From contig JBAWFF010000335.1 of NCBI GenBank assembly GCA_049591635.1, forward strand, positions 1 to 7,223: a stretch of DNA of 7,223 nt, in the 5' to 3' direction. Both the position numbers and the translations under genes were made by a program. Below the pieces are notes generated by a model. The model saw only the letters and a program-made list of their open reading frames with translations. It did not search any database and was not told where the DNA came from. This stretch comes from DATFDN01 sp049591635 (GTDB lineage Bacteria; Pseudomonadota; Alphaproteobacteria; Acetobacterales; Acetobacteraceae). Positions 1-6,210 of this stretch are shown here, piece by piece. Numbering within the stretch: position 1 is the stretch's first letter; each line of letters starts with the position of its first letter.

Positions 1-431
1 GCGTGGTGCTGGCCGCGGCGGCGGCGCGCTCGATCCGCCCGGACCTGCGCGAGGCCCTGGGGCGATGCGTCGATCGCGGCTTGCCGGAAGCCGAGCGCCG
101 GGCGGCGTTGCGCTTTGCCTTCTTCGCTCCCGGCCACGAGCCCCCAGCGAACTGGCTGTCCGGCTGGCATGCCGAGGCGAGCAGAATCCAGCACGCGGCG
201 AGTGCGGCGACCCCGCAGGAGGAATGGTGGACCGCCGGCGCGGTCCCTATCCTTGACCTGCAAGGCGCGCAGGACCCATGGCGGCCGCGCGAGACGGTGG
301 ACGACTTCCGGCGCGACCTTGGCGCGGATCGGGTCTCCGTGGCGGTGATCGAGGATTGCAGCCACGCGATGTTTCCCGAACAACCGGGCGCCGTGGTGCG
401 GGAGGTGGTCAAATGGGTCAGGGCGTTGTAG
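1..431 (+). CDS. alpha/beta-fold hydrolase, C-terminal part (5' end outside window)
   Basis: The reading frame is open from the left edge (first full codon at 3) to TAG at 429-431, giving about 143 visible residues. The tail looks like the end of an alpha/beta-hydrolase: a strand 'VPILDLQG' leads to AQDPW, whose Asp (codon 273-275) sits where the catalytic acid normally lies. About 30 residues further, a strand ending 'CSHAMFPEQP' carries the likely catalytic His (codon 363-365), followed by the usual last helix 'VVREVVKWVRAL'. The region before these motifs, with a Trp-rich stretch near 'NWLSGWHAEA', would be the cap or lid. The nucleophile elbow (G-x-S-x-G) must lie left of the window, so neither the nucleophile nor the substrate class (esterase, lactonase, haloperoxidase-like) can be judged. 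It ends 32 bases before the serine hydrolase gene on the same strand, so the two are probably cotranscribed. Confidence 0.8.
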   Translation, partial: VVLAAAAARSIRPDLREALGRCVDRGLPEAERRAALRFAFFAPGHEPPANWLSGWHAEASRIQHAASAATPQEEWWTAGAVPILDLQGAQDPWRPRETVDDFRRDLGADRVSVAVIEDCSHAMFPEQPGAVVREVVKWVRAL

Positions 432-450
432 CCGGCCCCAGGGAAACGAC

Positions 451-455
451 AGGAG
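451..455 (+). promoter_or_regulatory. ribosome binding site fixing the serine hydrolase start
   Basis: AGGAG lies 8 bases before the ATG at 464. This selects that ATG over the longer open frame, which runs back to 278 inside the preceding hydrolase gene. Confidence 0.7.
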
Positions 456-463
456 CATCGGCC

Positions 464-1618
464 ATGAGCGATATTGACGCGGTCCTTCGCCGTGCGGTGG
501 AGAAGGGCGAGGTACCGGGCCTCGTGGCGAGCGCCGCCACGCCGGAGCGGGTGATCTACGAGGGCGCGTTCGGGCGGCGCAACCTCGCCGAGCCAGCGCC
601 GATGGACATGCGGACGGTGTTCCGCATCGCCTCCATGACCAAGGCGGTCACGGCGGCGGCGGCGATGCAGCTTGTCGAGGAGGGCCGCCTCGCGCTCGAC
701 CAGCCGGCGGGCGAGATCGTCGAGGGGCTCGCCGCGCCCAAGGTGCTGGAGGGATTCGACGCGGCCGGTCGGCCGCGGCTGCGTCCAGCGCGCCGCGCGG
801 TGACCTTGCGCAACCTGCTGACCCATACCTCCGGCTTCGGCTACGACGTCTGGAACGCCGAATTGCTGCGCTATCATCAGGAGACCGGGCTGCCCGCGGC
901 ACGCACCGGCAAGCTCGTCAGCCTGACCGCGCCGCTCACCTTCGATCCGGGTACCCGCTGGCAATATGGGATCGGCATCGACTGGGCCGGCCAGATGGTG
1001 GAAGCGGTCACCGGCAAGGATCTGGAGACGGTGTTCCGCGAGCGCCTGTTCGCACCGCTGAAGATGCCCGACACCGGCTTCGTGGCGCATCCGGACATGC
1101 TGGCGCGCTTTGCCACCGTGCACGCGCGCAAGCCCGACGGGCTGCGGCCGCTGGACCTGCCGATCAATCCGCCACGCGAGTTCTTCGCCGGCGGCGGCGG
1201 CCTGCACTCGACCCCGCGCGACTACATGCGCTTCCTGCGCATGCTGCTCGGTGGCGGCGCCCTCGACGGCGCGCGCGTGCTGCGCGCCGAGACCGTCGCG
1301 CTGATGGCGCGGAACCACATGGGCGACATCGACGTGGAGCCGATGCTCTCCGCGGTCGCCGCTTCGTCCAACGACGTCGAGTTGTTCAAGGGCACCCGCA
1401 AGAAATGGGGCCTCAGCTTCCTCATCAACACCGAGGCGGTGCCGGGCGGGCGGTCCGCCGGCAGCCTCGCCTGGGCGGGTCTCAACAATACCTATTACTG
1501 GATCGACCCGACGCGGAAGGTGGCGGGGGCGCTGTTTACCCAGATCCTGCCATTCGCCGATCCGCTCGTGCTGAACCTGCTCGACGATTTCGAGCAGGCG
1601 GTCTACCGCTCGCTTTAG
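464..1618 (+). CDS. serine hydrolase, beta-lactamase fold (family VIII esterase / class C-like)
   Basis: A 384-residue protein of the beta-lactamase/transpeptidase-like superfamily (Pfam Beta-lactamase). Family members are esterases, D-amino-peptidases or related acyl-serine hydrolases. The catalytic S-x-x-K box is SMTK at residues 57-60 (nucleophile Ser57, Lys60), followed by the typical helix 'AVTAAAAMQLVEEG'. The conserved 'LLTHTSGFGY' is at about 118-127. The second catalytic element is Tyr168 in 'WQYGIGIDW', with YGI replacing the YxN of true class C beta-lactamases, as expected for EstB-like esterases. The glycine-rich 'FAGGGGLHSTPRDYMRF' is at 241-257. The KTG/WGG equivalent near the C-terminus is probably WAG at 337-339. 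There is no signal peptide, so it is likely cytoplasmic, which also argues against antibiotic resistance. The ATG has a good Shine-Dalgarno 8 bases upstream. It probably shares a transcript with the hydrolase before it. Family certain, substrate unknown. Confidence 0.92.
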   Translation: MSDIDAVLRRAVEKGEVPGLVASAATPERVIYEGAFGRRNLAEPAPMDMRTVFRIASMTKAVTAAAAMQLVEEGRLALDQPAGEIVEGLAAPKVLEGFDAAGRPRLRPARRAVTLRNLLTHTSGFGYDVWNAELLRYHQETGLPAARTGKLVSLTAPLTFDPGTRWQYGIGIDWAGQMVEAVTGKDLETVFRERLFAPLKMPDTGFVAHPDMLARFATVHARKPDGLRPLDLPINPPREFFAGGGGLHSTPRDYMRFLRMLLGGGALDGARVLRAETVALMARNHMGDIDVEPMLSAVAASSNDVELFKGTRKKWGLSFLINTEAVPGGRSAGSLAWAGLNNTYYWIDPTRKVAGALFTQILPFADPLVLNLLDDFEQAVYRSL

Positions 1619-1628
1619 GCAGGGCTAT

Positions 1629-1649
1629 CGCACCCTTCATTGCGGTGCG
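1629..1649. terminator. possible bidirectional hairpin between convergent genes
   Basis: CGCACC (1629-1634) and GGTGCG (1644-1649) form a perfect 6-base-pair, GC-rich stem with a 9-base loop. It lies in the 41-base gap between the stops of the serine hydrolase (1618) and the oxidoreductase Mo subunit (1660). Position suggests a shared terminator, but neither side has a T tract, so intrinsic termination would be weak. Confidence 0.3.
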
Positions 1650-1659
1650 TTGCCAGCCG

Positions 1660-3927
1660 CTATCCCAAATCGGGCTCAATCAAGCGATCGAGGGTAATCG
1701 GGAACTGGCGGACACGGATGGCGGTTGCGTGCCACACCGCATTGGCAACCGCGCCGGCGGTTCCCGTGACGCCGATTTCGCCGACGCCCTTGATGCCAAG
1801 CGCGTTGACGTGCGGGTCGCGCTCGTCGACGAGAATGGCTTGCAGGAAGGGTATGTCGGCGTTCACCGGCACATGATACCCCCCGAGACTCGGATTCATC
1901 ACGCGGCCGGAGCGCAAGTCCATCACCGCGTGTTCATGCAGGGCGAACGACACGCCCCAGATCATGCCGCCATAATATTGGCTGCGTACCAGCCGTGGAT
2001 TGACCACTCGGCCCGCGGCGAAGGCGCCAACCAGACGAGTAACGCGGATCTGCCCCAACTCGGGATCGACCTTCACCTCCGCGAACACGGCGCCATGCGC
2101 GTGCATGGCGTAGTTCGACTGCGCCACCGGGTCCGCCCCGCTCTTGCCTTGCCCGTCGATTTCCGTAACGCTGGCGCGCGCGAGGATATCGCCGTAGCTC
2201 TCGCTGCGGCTTTCATCGTCGCGGCGGAACAACCGGCCGTCCCGCGCCACCACGCCCGCGTTGCCCGCGCCGAATAGCGGCGAACAGTGGTCGTCCATGG
2301 CCAGCTCCGCCAGCTTGGCGATAACGGCGGCGCCGGCGCCGTGAATCGCCATGCCCGCCGTCGCGGTATGCGCGGACCCTCCCGCGATCCCGGCATCCGG
2401 CAAATCGGACGTCCCGGTCCGGAACTCGACCTGCTCGACGTCGAGCCCGAGTCCGTCGGCGGCGATCTGCGCCAGCGCCGTCGCCGCGCCCTGTCCCATG
2501 TCATGGGCGCCTATTTCCATCACGCCACTTCCATCACGCCGGATCACCGCGCGGGCCTGGGCCTGGAACATGAGCGCCGGAAAGGTCGCGGTGCCCACAC
2601 CCCAACCAACCAGCAGCCCGGCCTCGTCGCGCATTTGCCGCGGCGCTACCGGCCGCCCAGCCCAGCCGAAGCGCTCGGCGCCTTGCGCATAGCATTGGCG
2701 CAGTGCCTTCGAGGAGAACGGCTTGCCGGAGATCGGTTCCACCTCGGCGTAGTTCTTCAGCCGGAATGCCAGCGGATCCATGCCGCGAACCTGTGCCATC
2801 TCGTCGATTGCACTTTCCAGCGCGATCGAGCCGGTCGCTTCCCCGGGCGCGCGCATGAACAATGGCGTCCCGGTGTCGAGACGCACCACTTCATACGACG
2901 TGGCGATGGCCGGGCTGGCATACAGCGTGTGCGAAGCATCCGAGGCAGGCTCGAAGAAGTCGTCGAACGTGCTGGACGACGTCTTGGTGTGATGGTCGAT
3001 GGCGGTCAGCGCGCCGTCGCGGTCCGTGCCCATGCGCAGCCTCTGCCGGGTCGGCGCGCGATGGCCGACCGGGCCGAACATCTGCTCGCGCCGCAGCACC
3101 AGCTTGACCGGCTTGCCGACCAACCGGGCCGCCATGATCCCAAGCACCTGAGGACCGGCGATCATGCCCTTCGAACCGAAGCCACCGCCCAGGAACGGGC
3201 TGCGGATATGGATGTTTTCCGCCGGGATGCCGAACAGCCCGGCGACACGGTCCCGGGCCATCGCCAGGCCTTGGCTCGGCGTGTCGACCGAAAGCGTGTC
3301 GCCGTCCCATGCCGCGACGATGGCGTGCGGCTCCATCGCGTTGTGATATTGCGGCGGCGTTTCGTAAATCGAGTCGATGCGGCTGGCCGCCGCCGCGAGG
3401 CCCGCGGCGACGTCGCCATGACGCACCTCGGCCGGAGTGCCGACGCCCACGGTCGGCGGAACGAAGCTCTCGTCGGAATCCAGCCCTGACCGCGCCGGCG
3501 CGGTCTCGTAGCGCGGCGACAGCAACGCCGCGCCCTCGGTGGCGGCCTCCAGCGTGGTCGCGATCACCACCGCGATCGGCTGGTTGGCGTAACGCACCCG
3601 GTCGTTTTGCAGCAGGTCGAGGCGGAACATGAACGGATGCAGCTTCGCGTCCGGATCCAGCGCCAGTTCGGGCTTGTTGTCGGGGGTCATGACCTCGATC
3701 ACGCCCGGATGCGCCTTCGCCGCCGCGAGGTCGAGGAACGTCACCCGGCCGCGCGCGATGCTGGCCACCGCCAGAACGGCATGGAGCATCCCGGGCGGGT
3801 GAGTGTCGGCCGCGTAGCGGGCGCCCCCGGTGACCTTCAGGACGCCATCGCGGCGGGTGATCGGCTGGCCGATATTGGAGCCGTGCCGTTGATGGGAGGG
3901 GGCCTGGGTAAGCGCGACATCAAGCAT
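1660..3927 (-). CDS. paoC: aldehyde oxidoreductase, molybdenum-cofactor subunit (PaoC/YagR-like)
   Basis: A 755-residue large subunit of the xanthine oxidase family. It holds the molybdopterin cofactor, in this family usually the cytosine dinucleotide form, and hydroxylates aldehydes to carboxylic acids. The N-terminal a/b hammerhead domain starts at 'GQPITRRDGVLKVTGGARYA' (20-39). Cofactor-binding motifs include 'PFLGGGFGSKG' (244-254), 'MRAPGEATG' (358-366) and 'HDMGQGAATALAQ' (475-487). The catalytic base is Glu717 in 'KGVGEIG' (713-719), followed by the conserved 'GAVANAVWHATAIRVRQFP'. E. coli PaoC, recalled as 732 aa, is of similar length. The ATG at 3927 has GGAG 9 bases upstream and overlaps the FAD-subunit gene end by 8 bases. 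The frame is open further upstream, but that part is antisense-like and overlaps the FAD gene. There is no leader peptide. It is the last gene of the operon; no PaoD/XdhC insertion chaperone follows. Superfamily and subunit role are certain; orthology to PaoC is a best match and substrate is not proven. Confidence 0.93.
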   Translation of the reverse strand: MLDVALTQAPSHQRHGSNIGQPITRRDGVLKVTGGARYAADTHPPGMLHAVLAVASIARGRVTFLDLAAAKAHPGVIEVMTPDNKPELALDPDAKLHPFMFRLDLLQNDRVRYANQPIAVVIATTLEAATEGAALLSPRYETAPARSGLDSDESFVPPTVGVGTPAEVRHGDVAAGLAAAASRIDSIYETPPQYHNAMEPHAIVAAWDGDTLSVDTPSQGLAMARDRVAGLFGIPAENIHIRSPFLGGGFGSKGMIAGPQVLGIMAARLVGKPVKLVLRREQMFGPVGHRAPTRQRLRMGTDRDGALTAIDHHTKTSSSTFDDFFEPASDASHTLYASPAIATSYEVVRLDTGTPLFMRAPGEATGSIALESAIDEMAQVRGMDPLAFRLKNYAEVEPISGKPFSSKALRQCYAQGAERFGWAGRPVAPRQMRDEAGLLVGWGVGTATFPALMFQAQARAVIRRDGSGVMEIGAHDMGQGAATALAQIAADGLGLDVEQVEFRTGTSDLPDAGIAGGSAHTATAGMAIHGAGAAVIAKLAELAMDDHCSPLFGAGNAGVVARDGRLFRRDDESRSESYGDILARASVTEIDGQGKSGADPVAQSNYAMHAHGAVFAEVKVDPELGQIRVTRLVGAFAAGRVVNPRLVRSQYYGGMIWGVSFALHEHAVMDLRSGRVMNPSLGGYHVPVNADIPFLQAILVDERDPHVNALGIKGVGEIGVTGTAGAVANAVWHATAIRVRQFPITLDRLIEPDLG

Positions 3928-4978
3928 GGACGAGAGCTCCGGGAACGGGGGCGAAGGGCGACGCCGGCAGCGCGGGAACACGATTCGGCGTGCCCACCGC
4001 GGCCAATGCGAGAGTCCGCGTGACGATCCGTCGCGCGAGTTTGATCTTGAACTCGTTGTCGCCGGACGGCGTCGCATCCGCGAGCGCCACCTCGGCGGCA
4101 CGGCGGAAGGCGGCGCCATCGGGCCGCGCGCCAACCAGCACTGCCTCCGCCGCGCGGGCGCGCCACGGCTTCAACGCGACGCAACCAAGCGCGATCCGCG
4201 CCTCCGCGATCGCGCCAGCTTCGATGCGCAACGCAGCGGCGGCCGACACGACCGCGAACGCATACGACGTGCGCTCGCGCACCTTCAGATAACGTGCATG
4301 CGGCGCGAACTCCGAGGCCTCGGCCGGCAGACGCACCGCGATGATCAGATCACCCGGCTCCAGCACGCTTTCACGCTCCGGCGTATCGCCGGGCAGACGG
4401 TGGAAGCTTTCCAGCGGAACTTCGCGGCGCCCGCTCTTGCCCACGATCTCCACCACCGCGTCGAATGCCACCAGCGGGACGCAGAAATCCGACGGGTTGG
4501 TCGCGATGCAGCTCTCGCTCCAGCCGAGCACCGCGTGCGTGCGCGTGTCGCCGCCACGCGCCTCGCAGCCGGCGCCTGGTTGGCGCTTGTTGCAGGCGCT
4601 GGCGACGTCGTAGAAGTACGCGCACCGCGTCCGCTGCAGCAAATTGCCCGCGACCGTCGCCGCGTTGCGCAGTTGCGCCGAAGCGCCGGACAGCAGCGCT
4701 TCCGCCGCGGCGGGAAAGCGTCGGGCAAACGCCGTGTCATGCGCCAGGTCGGAATTGCGCACGCGCGCGCCGATCCGCGCGCCGCCATCCGGCAGGTGCT
4801 CGATCGCGTCGAGCCCCGGCAAGCGATTGATATCGACCAGGACGCGTGGCTGCGTGATGCCGCCTTTCATCAGGTCCAGCAGATTGGTCCCGCCAGCGAG
4901 ATAGGCCGCGCCCGGCTGGGAAGCGGCGGCGACGGCCTCGGCGATCGTCGCCGGCCGGAGATAATCGAAGGACTTCAT
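3920..4978 (-). CDS. paoB: aldehyde oxidoreductase, FAD-binding subunit with [4Fe-4S] insert (PaoB/YagS-like)
   Basis: A 352-residue medium subunit of a heterotrimeric molybdenum hydroxylase. It passes electrons from the iron-sulfur clusters to FAD and then to an acceptor. The FAD pyrophosphate motif 'AGGTNLLDLMK' is at 28-38, and the second conserved loop 'NAATVAGNLLQRTRC' is at 105-119. Directly after it comes the PaoB hallmark: Cys119, Cys129, Cys138 and Cys157 with spacing C-x9-C-x8-C-x18-C, matching my recollection of the E. coli PaoB residues that ligate an extra [4Fe-4S] cluster. Cys166 is a further cysteine nearby. The C-terminal CO-dehydrogenase flavoprotein domain covers about 225-325 ('YLKVRERTSYAFAVVSAAAAL'). 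A Pro/Ala-rich tail of roughly 25 residues extends beyond the usual end. The start is ATG at 4978, with GGAAG 8 bases upstream and an ATGA overlap with the [2Fe-2S] gene, which implies translational coupling. Longer upstream reading in this frame is a shadow of that gene. Confidence 0.94.
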   Translation of the reverse strand: MKSFDYLRPATIAEAVAAASQPGAAYLAGGTNLLDLMKGGITQPRVLVDINRLPGLDAIEHLPDGGARIGARVRNSDLAHDTAFARRFPAAAEALLSGASAQLRNAATVAGNLLQRTRCAYFYDVASACNKRQPGAGCEARGGDTRTHAVLGWSESCIATNPSDFCVPLVAFDAVVEIVGKSGRREVPLESFHRLPGDTPERESVLEPGDLIIAVRLPAEASEFAPHARYLKVRERTSYAFAVVSAAAALRIEAGAIAEARIALGCVALKPWRARAAEAVLVGARPDGAAFRRAAEVALADATPSGDNEFKIKLARRIVTRTLALAAVGTPNRVPALPASPFAPVPGALVHA

Positions 4979-5472
4979 GCCGCTTGCTTCCGATCGCGTT
5001 CGCCAAGCACTTGCTGGGCGTCGAGCACCGCCTCGGTGATCCCGGCATAGGCGCCGCAGCGACAGAGATTGCCGCTCATGCCTTCGCGCACCCGCTCGGG
5101 ATCGTCGCCGGCCTGGCCTTCGTGCAGCAGGCCGATCGCGCTCATGATCTGGCCCGGCGTGCAGAAGCCGCACTGGAAACCGTCATGCGCGATGAACGCC
5201 GCCTGCACCGGATGCAGCACGTCCCCTTGCGCCACGCCCTCGATCGTTTGGACATGCGCGCCGTCGCAACCGAGCGCGAGTACGAGGCATGAATTGATCC
5301 GTCGGCCGTCGACCAACACCGTGCACGCGCCGCATTGCCCACGATCGCAGCCCTTCTTGGTGCCGGTCAGATCAAGCCGTTCACGCAGCAGATCGAGCAG
5401 CGTGACCCGCGGATCGTCCAACGAAATGTCTCGCGCCACGCCATTCACGGTCAGCGAAATCGATACACTCAT
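4975..5472 (-). CDS. paoA: aldehyde oxidoreductase, [2Fe-2S] subunit (PaoA/YagT-like, no Tat signal)
   Basis: A 165-residue small subunit carrying two [2Fe-2S] clusters between the molybdenum centre and FAD. The N-terminal plant-ferredoxin-type domain has Cys42, Cys47, Cys50 and Cys62 (C-x4-C-x2-C-x11-C; 'KKGCDRGQCGACTVLVDGRR'). The C-terminal helical [2Fe-2S]-binding domain has Cys101, Cys104, Cys137 and Cys139 ('FQCGFCTPGQ' and 'GNLCRCGAY'). All eight ligands are present. E. coli PaoA, recalled as about 229 aa, has an N-terminal twin-arginine leader. This protein begins directly at the ferredoxin fold ('MSVSISLTVNG'), and an in-frame TAA lies seven codons upstream (complement of 5491-5493), so no leader is possible. 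The enzyme should therefore act in the cytoplasm. The start ATG has GGAG (complement of 5479-5482) 6 bases upstream. It is the first gene of the operon, overlapping the next by 4 bases. Confidence 0.95.
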   Translation of the reverse strand: MSVSISLTVNGVARDISLDDPRVTLLDLLRERLDLTGTKKGCDRGQCGACTVLVDGRRINSCLVLALGCDGAHVQTIEGVAQGDVLHPVQAAFIAHDGFQCGFCTPGQIMSAIGLLHEGQAGDDPERVREGMSGNLCRCGAYAGITEAVLDAQQVLGERDRKQAA

Positions 5473-5530
5473 GCGGCGCTCCGATCGGTGTTATCGTCGA
5501 ACCAGGCCCAGCCCTGCTCCGGTGTGATCT

Positions 5531-5538
5531 TGGCGCCA
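5531..5538. repeat. second palindrome with the same GGCGCC core
   Basis: TGGCGCCA is an 8-base perfect palindrome overlapping the downstream edge of the proposed -10. Its GGCGCC core recurs at 5548-5553 inside the larger inverted repeat, the two cores starting 16 bases apart. It could be a second half of a regulator-binding region, or chance in GC-rich DNA. Confidence 0.25.
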
Positions 5539-5564
5539 TATACGGAGGGCGCCTCCGCTTTCAA
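5537..5564 (-). promoter_or_regulatory. sigma70-like promoter of the oxidoreductase operon
   Basis: Read on the minus strand, TTGAAA (complement of 5559-5564; 5 of 6 to TTGACA) is followed by 16 bases and then TATATG (complement of 5537-5542; TATA core, 4 of 6 to TATAAT). Transcription would begin near 5530, leaving a leader of roughly 58 bases before the ATG at 5472. This is the best promoter-like pair I see in the divergent region. Confidence 0.55.
5543..5557. promoter_or_regulatory. inverted repeat in the promoter spacer, candidate TetR operator
   Basis: CGGAGG-GCG-CCTCCG is a perfect 6-3-6 inverted repeat occupying almost exactly the 16-base spacer between the proposed -35 and -10 of the oxidoreductase operon. 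A repressor bound here would block RNA polymerase. The adjacent divergent TetR gene is the natural candidate, and the site could also serve its own autoregulation. As RNA on the plus strand it would form a hairpin followed by CTTT, but no plus-strand gene upstream needs terminating there. Confidence 0.5.
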
Positions 5565-5593
5565 GTGGTGCAAGGAACGTGACGAGCCGAATG

Positions 5594-5597
5594 GGAG
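5594..5597 (+). promoter_or_regulatory. ribosome binding site used to choose the TetR start
   Basis: GGAG lies 5 bases before GTG 5603. The alternatives fit less well: ATG 5591 has its nearest AAGGA 14 bases away, and GTG 5579 has the same AAGGA only 2 bases away. Confidence 0.45.
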
Positions 5598-5602
5598 AGC
5601 AT

Positions 5603-6199
5603 GTGAACAAGACCGCCCGGCGGCCGCGCACCGACGCGGTTCGCAATCGCGAGCGGGTGCTGGAGGCGGCGAAGGCGGTGTTCAGCGCCGGCGGCCCCAA
5701 TGCCAGCCTGGAAGCGGTGGCGCGGCACGCCGGGGTCGGCATCGGCACGCTGTACCGGCATTTCCCGACCCGTGAGGCGCTGTTCGAGGCGGTCTATCGG
5801 CGCGAGGTCGAGCACCTCGCGGAGCTTGCCGACCAGTTGAAGGCCGAGGCGTCCCCGGTCGAGGCGTTACACCAGTGGCTGCGCTCGAACGTTGAGTTCG
5901 TCGCCACCAAGAAGGGCATGTCGGCGGCGCTAGCCCTGGCGGTGAACAGCTCCTCGGAGCTTTCCGCCTATTCGTTCGAGCGCCTGACCAAGGCGGTGGG
6001 CGCGCTGCTGGACCGCGCGATCGCGGCAGGCGAGATTCGTGCCGATATCAGCCCGGAAGACCTGCTGCGGGCGTTGGTTGGCATGTGCTACTTGCACGAC
6101 CAGCCCGGCTGGCAGGCAAGCGTGCTGCGCCTGCTCGACGTCTTGGTCGACGGTCTGCGCCGATCCGCGAGTTGGGACGCATGCTTGGGCGAGAAATGA
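5603..6199 (+). CDS. TetR/AcrR-family transcriptional repressor
   Basis: A 198-residue regulator from GTG 5603. Starts at ATG 5591 or GTG 5579 would add 4 or 8 residues and cannot be excluded. The N-terminal TetR DNA-binding domain covers about residues 14-62: helix 1 'RNRERVLEAAKAVFSAGG', then the helix-turn-helix 'ASLEAVARHAGVGIGTLYRHF' in two parts (34-43 and 44-54) ending in the hallmark TLYRHFPTREALFEAVY. The rest is an all-helical ligand-binding and dimerisation domain, with 'GMSAALALAVNSSSELSAYS' possibly lining the pocket. The ligand is unknown. The gene diverges from the molybdenum oxidoreductase operon, and the intervening DNA contains an inverted repeat within that operon's promoter, so it probably represses the operon and perhaps itself. 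An aldehyde or aromatic inducer is a guess from context. It converges on the ThDP-enzyme gene with an 11-base gap. Confidence 0.92.
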   Translation: MNKTARRPRTDAVRNRERVLEAAKAVFSAGGPNASLEAVARHAGVGIGTLYRHFPTREALFEAVYRREVEHLAELADQLKAEASPVEALHQWLRSNVEFVATKKGMSAALALAVNSSSELSAYSFERLTKAVGALLDRAIAAGEIRADISPEDLLRALVGMCYLHDQPGWQASVLRLLDVLVDGLRRSASWDACLGEK

Positions 6200-6210
6200 G
6201 AGAATAATCG

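Noticed and set aside
278..463. N-terminal extension of the serine hydrolase
   Set aside because: The extension lies mostly inside the preceding hydrolase gene and reads as Arg/Gly-rich noise; the ATG at 464 has a proper ribosome binding site and begins the fold.
1405..2277. 290-codon plus-strand frame spanning the end of the serine hydrolase and the 3' part of the Mo subunit
   Set aside because: It overlaps two well-supported genes in other frames, has no recognisable domain, and is a shadow.
2287..3489. 400-codon open frame on the plus strand opposite the Mo subunit
   Set aside because: It is antisense to clear conserved protein sequence, its Arg/His/Gly-rich translation resembles no family, and long shadow frames are expected in GC-rich DNA.
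3926..5050. 374-codon open frame on the plus strand opposite the FAD subunit
   Set aside because: Same reason: the minus-strand frame encodes a conserved FAD subunit with intact motifs, while this translation is low-complexity Arg/Ala-rich.
4979..5173. N-terminal extension of the FAD subunit
   Set aside because: It reads the [2Fe-2S] gene out of frame; the ATG at 4978 with the ATGA overlap starts exactly at the conserved fold.
5481..5488. CCGATCGG palindrome in the leader of the oxidoreductase operon
   Set aside because: Only 8 bases, overlaps the ribosome binding site region, and such GC-rich palindromes are frequent; no further support for an operator or riboswitch.
6200..6210. Terminator between the TetR and ThDP-enzyme genes
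   Set aside because: The gap is only 11 bases and I see no inverted repeat or T tract in or beside it.
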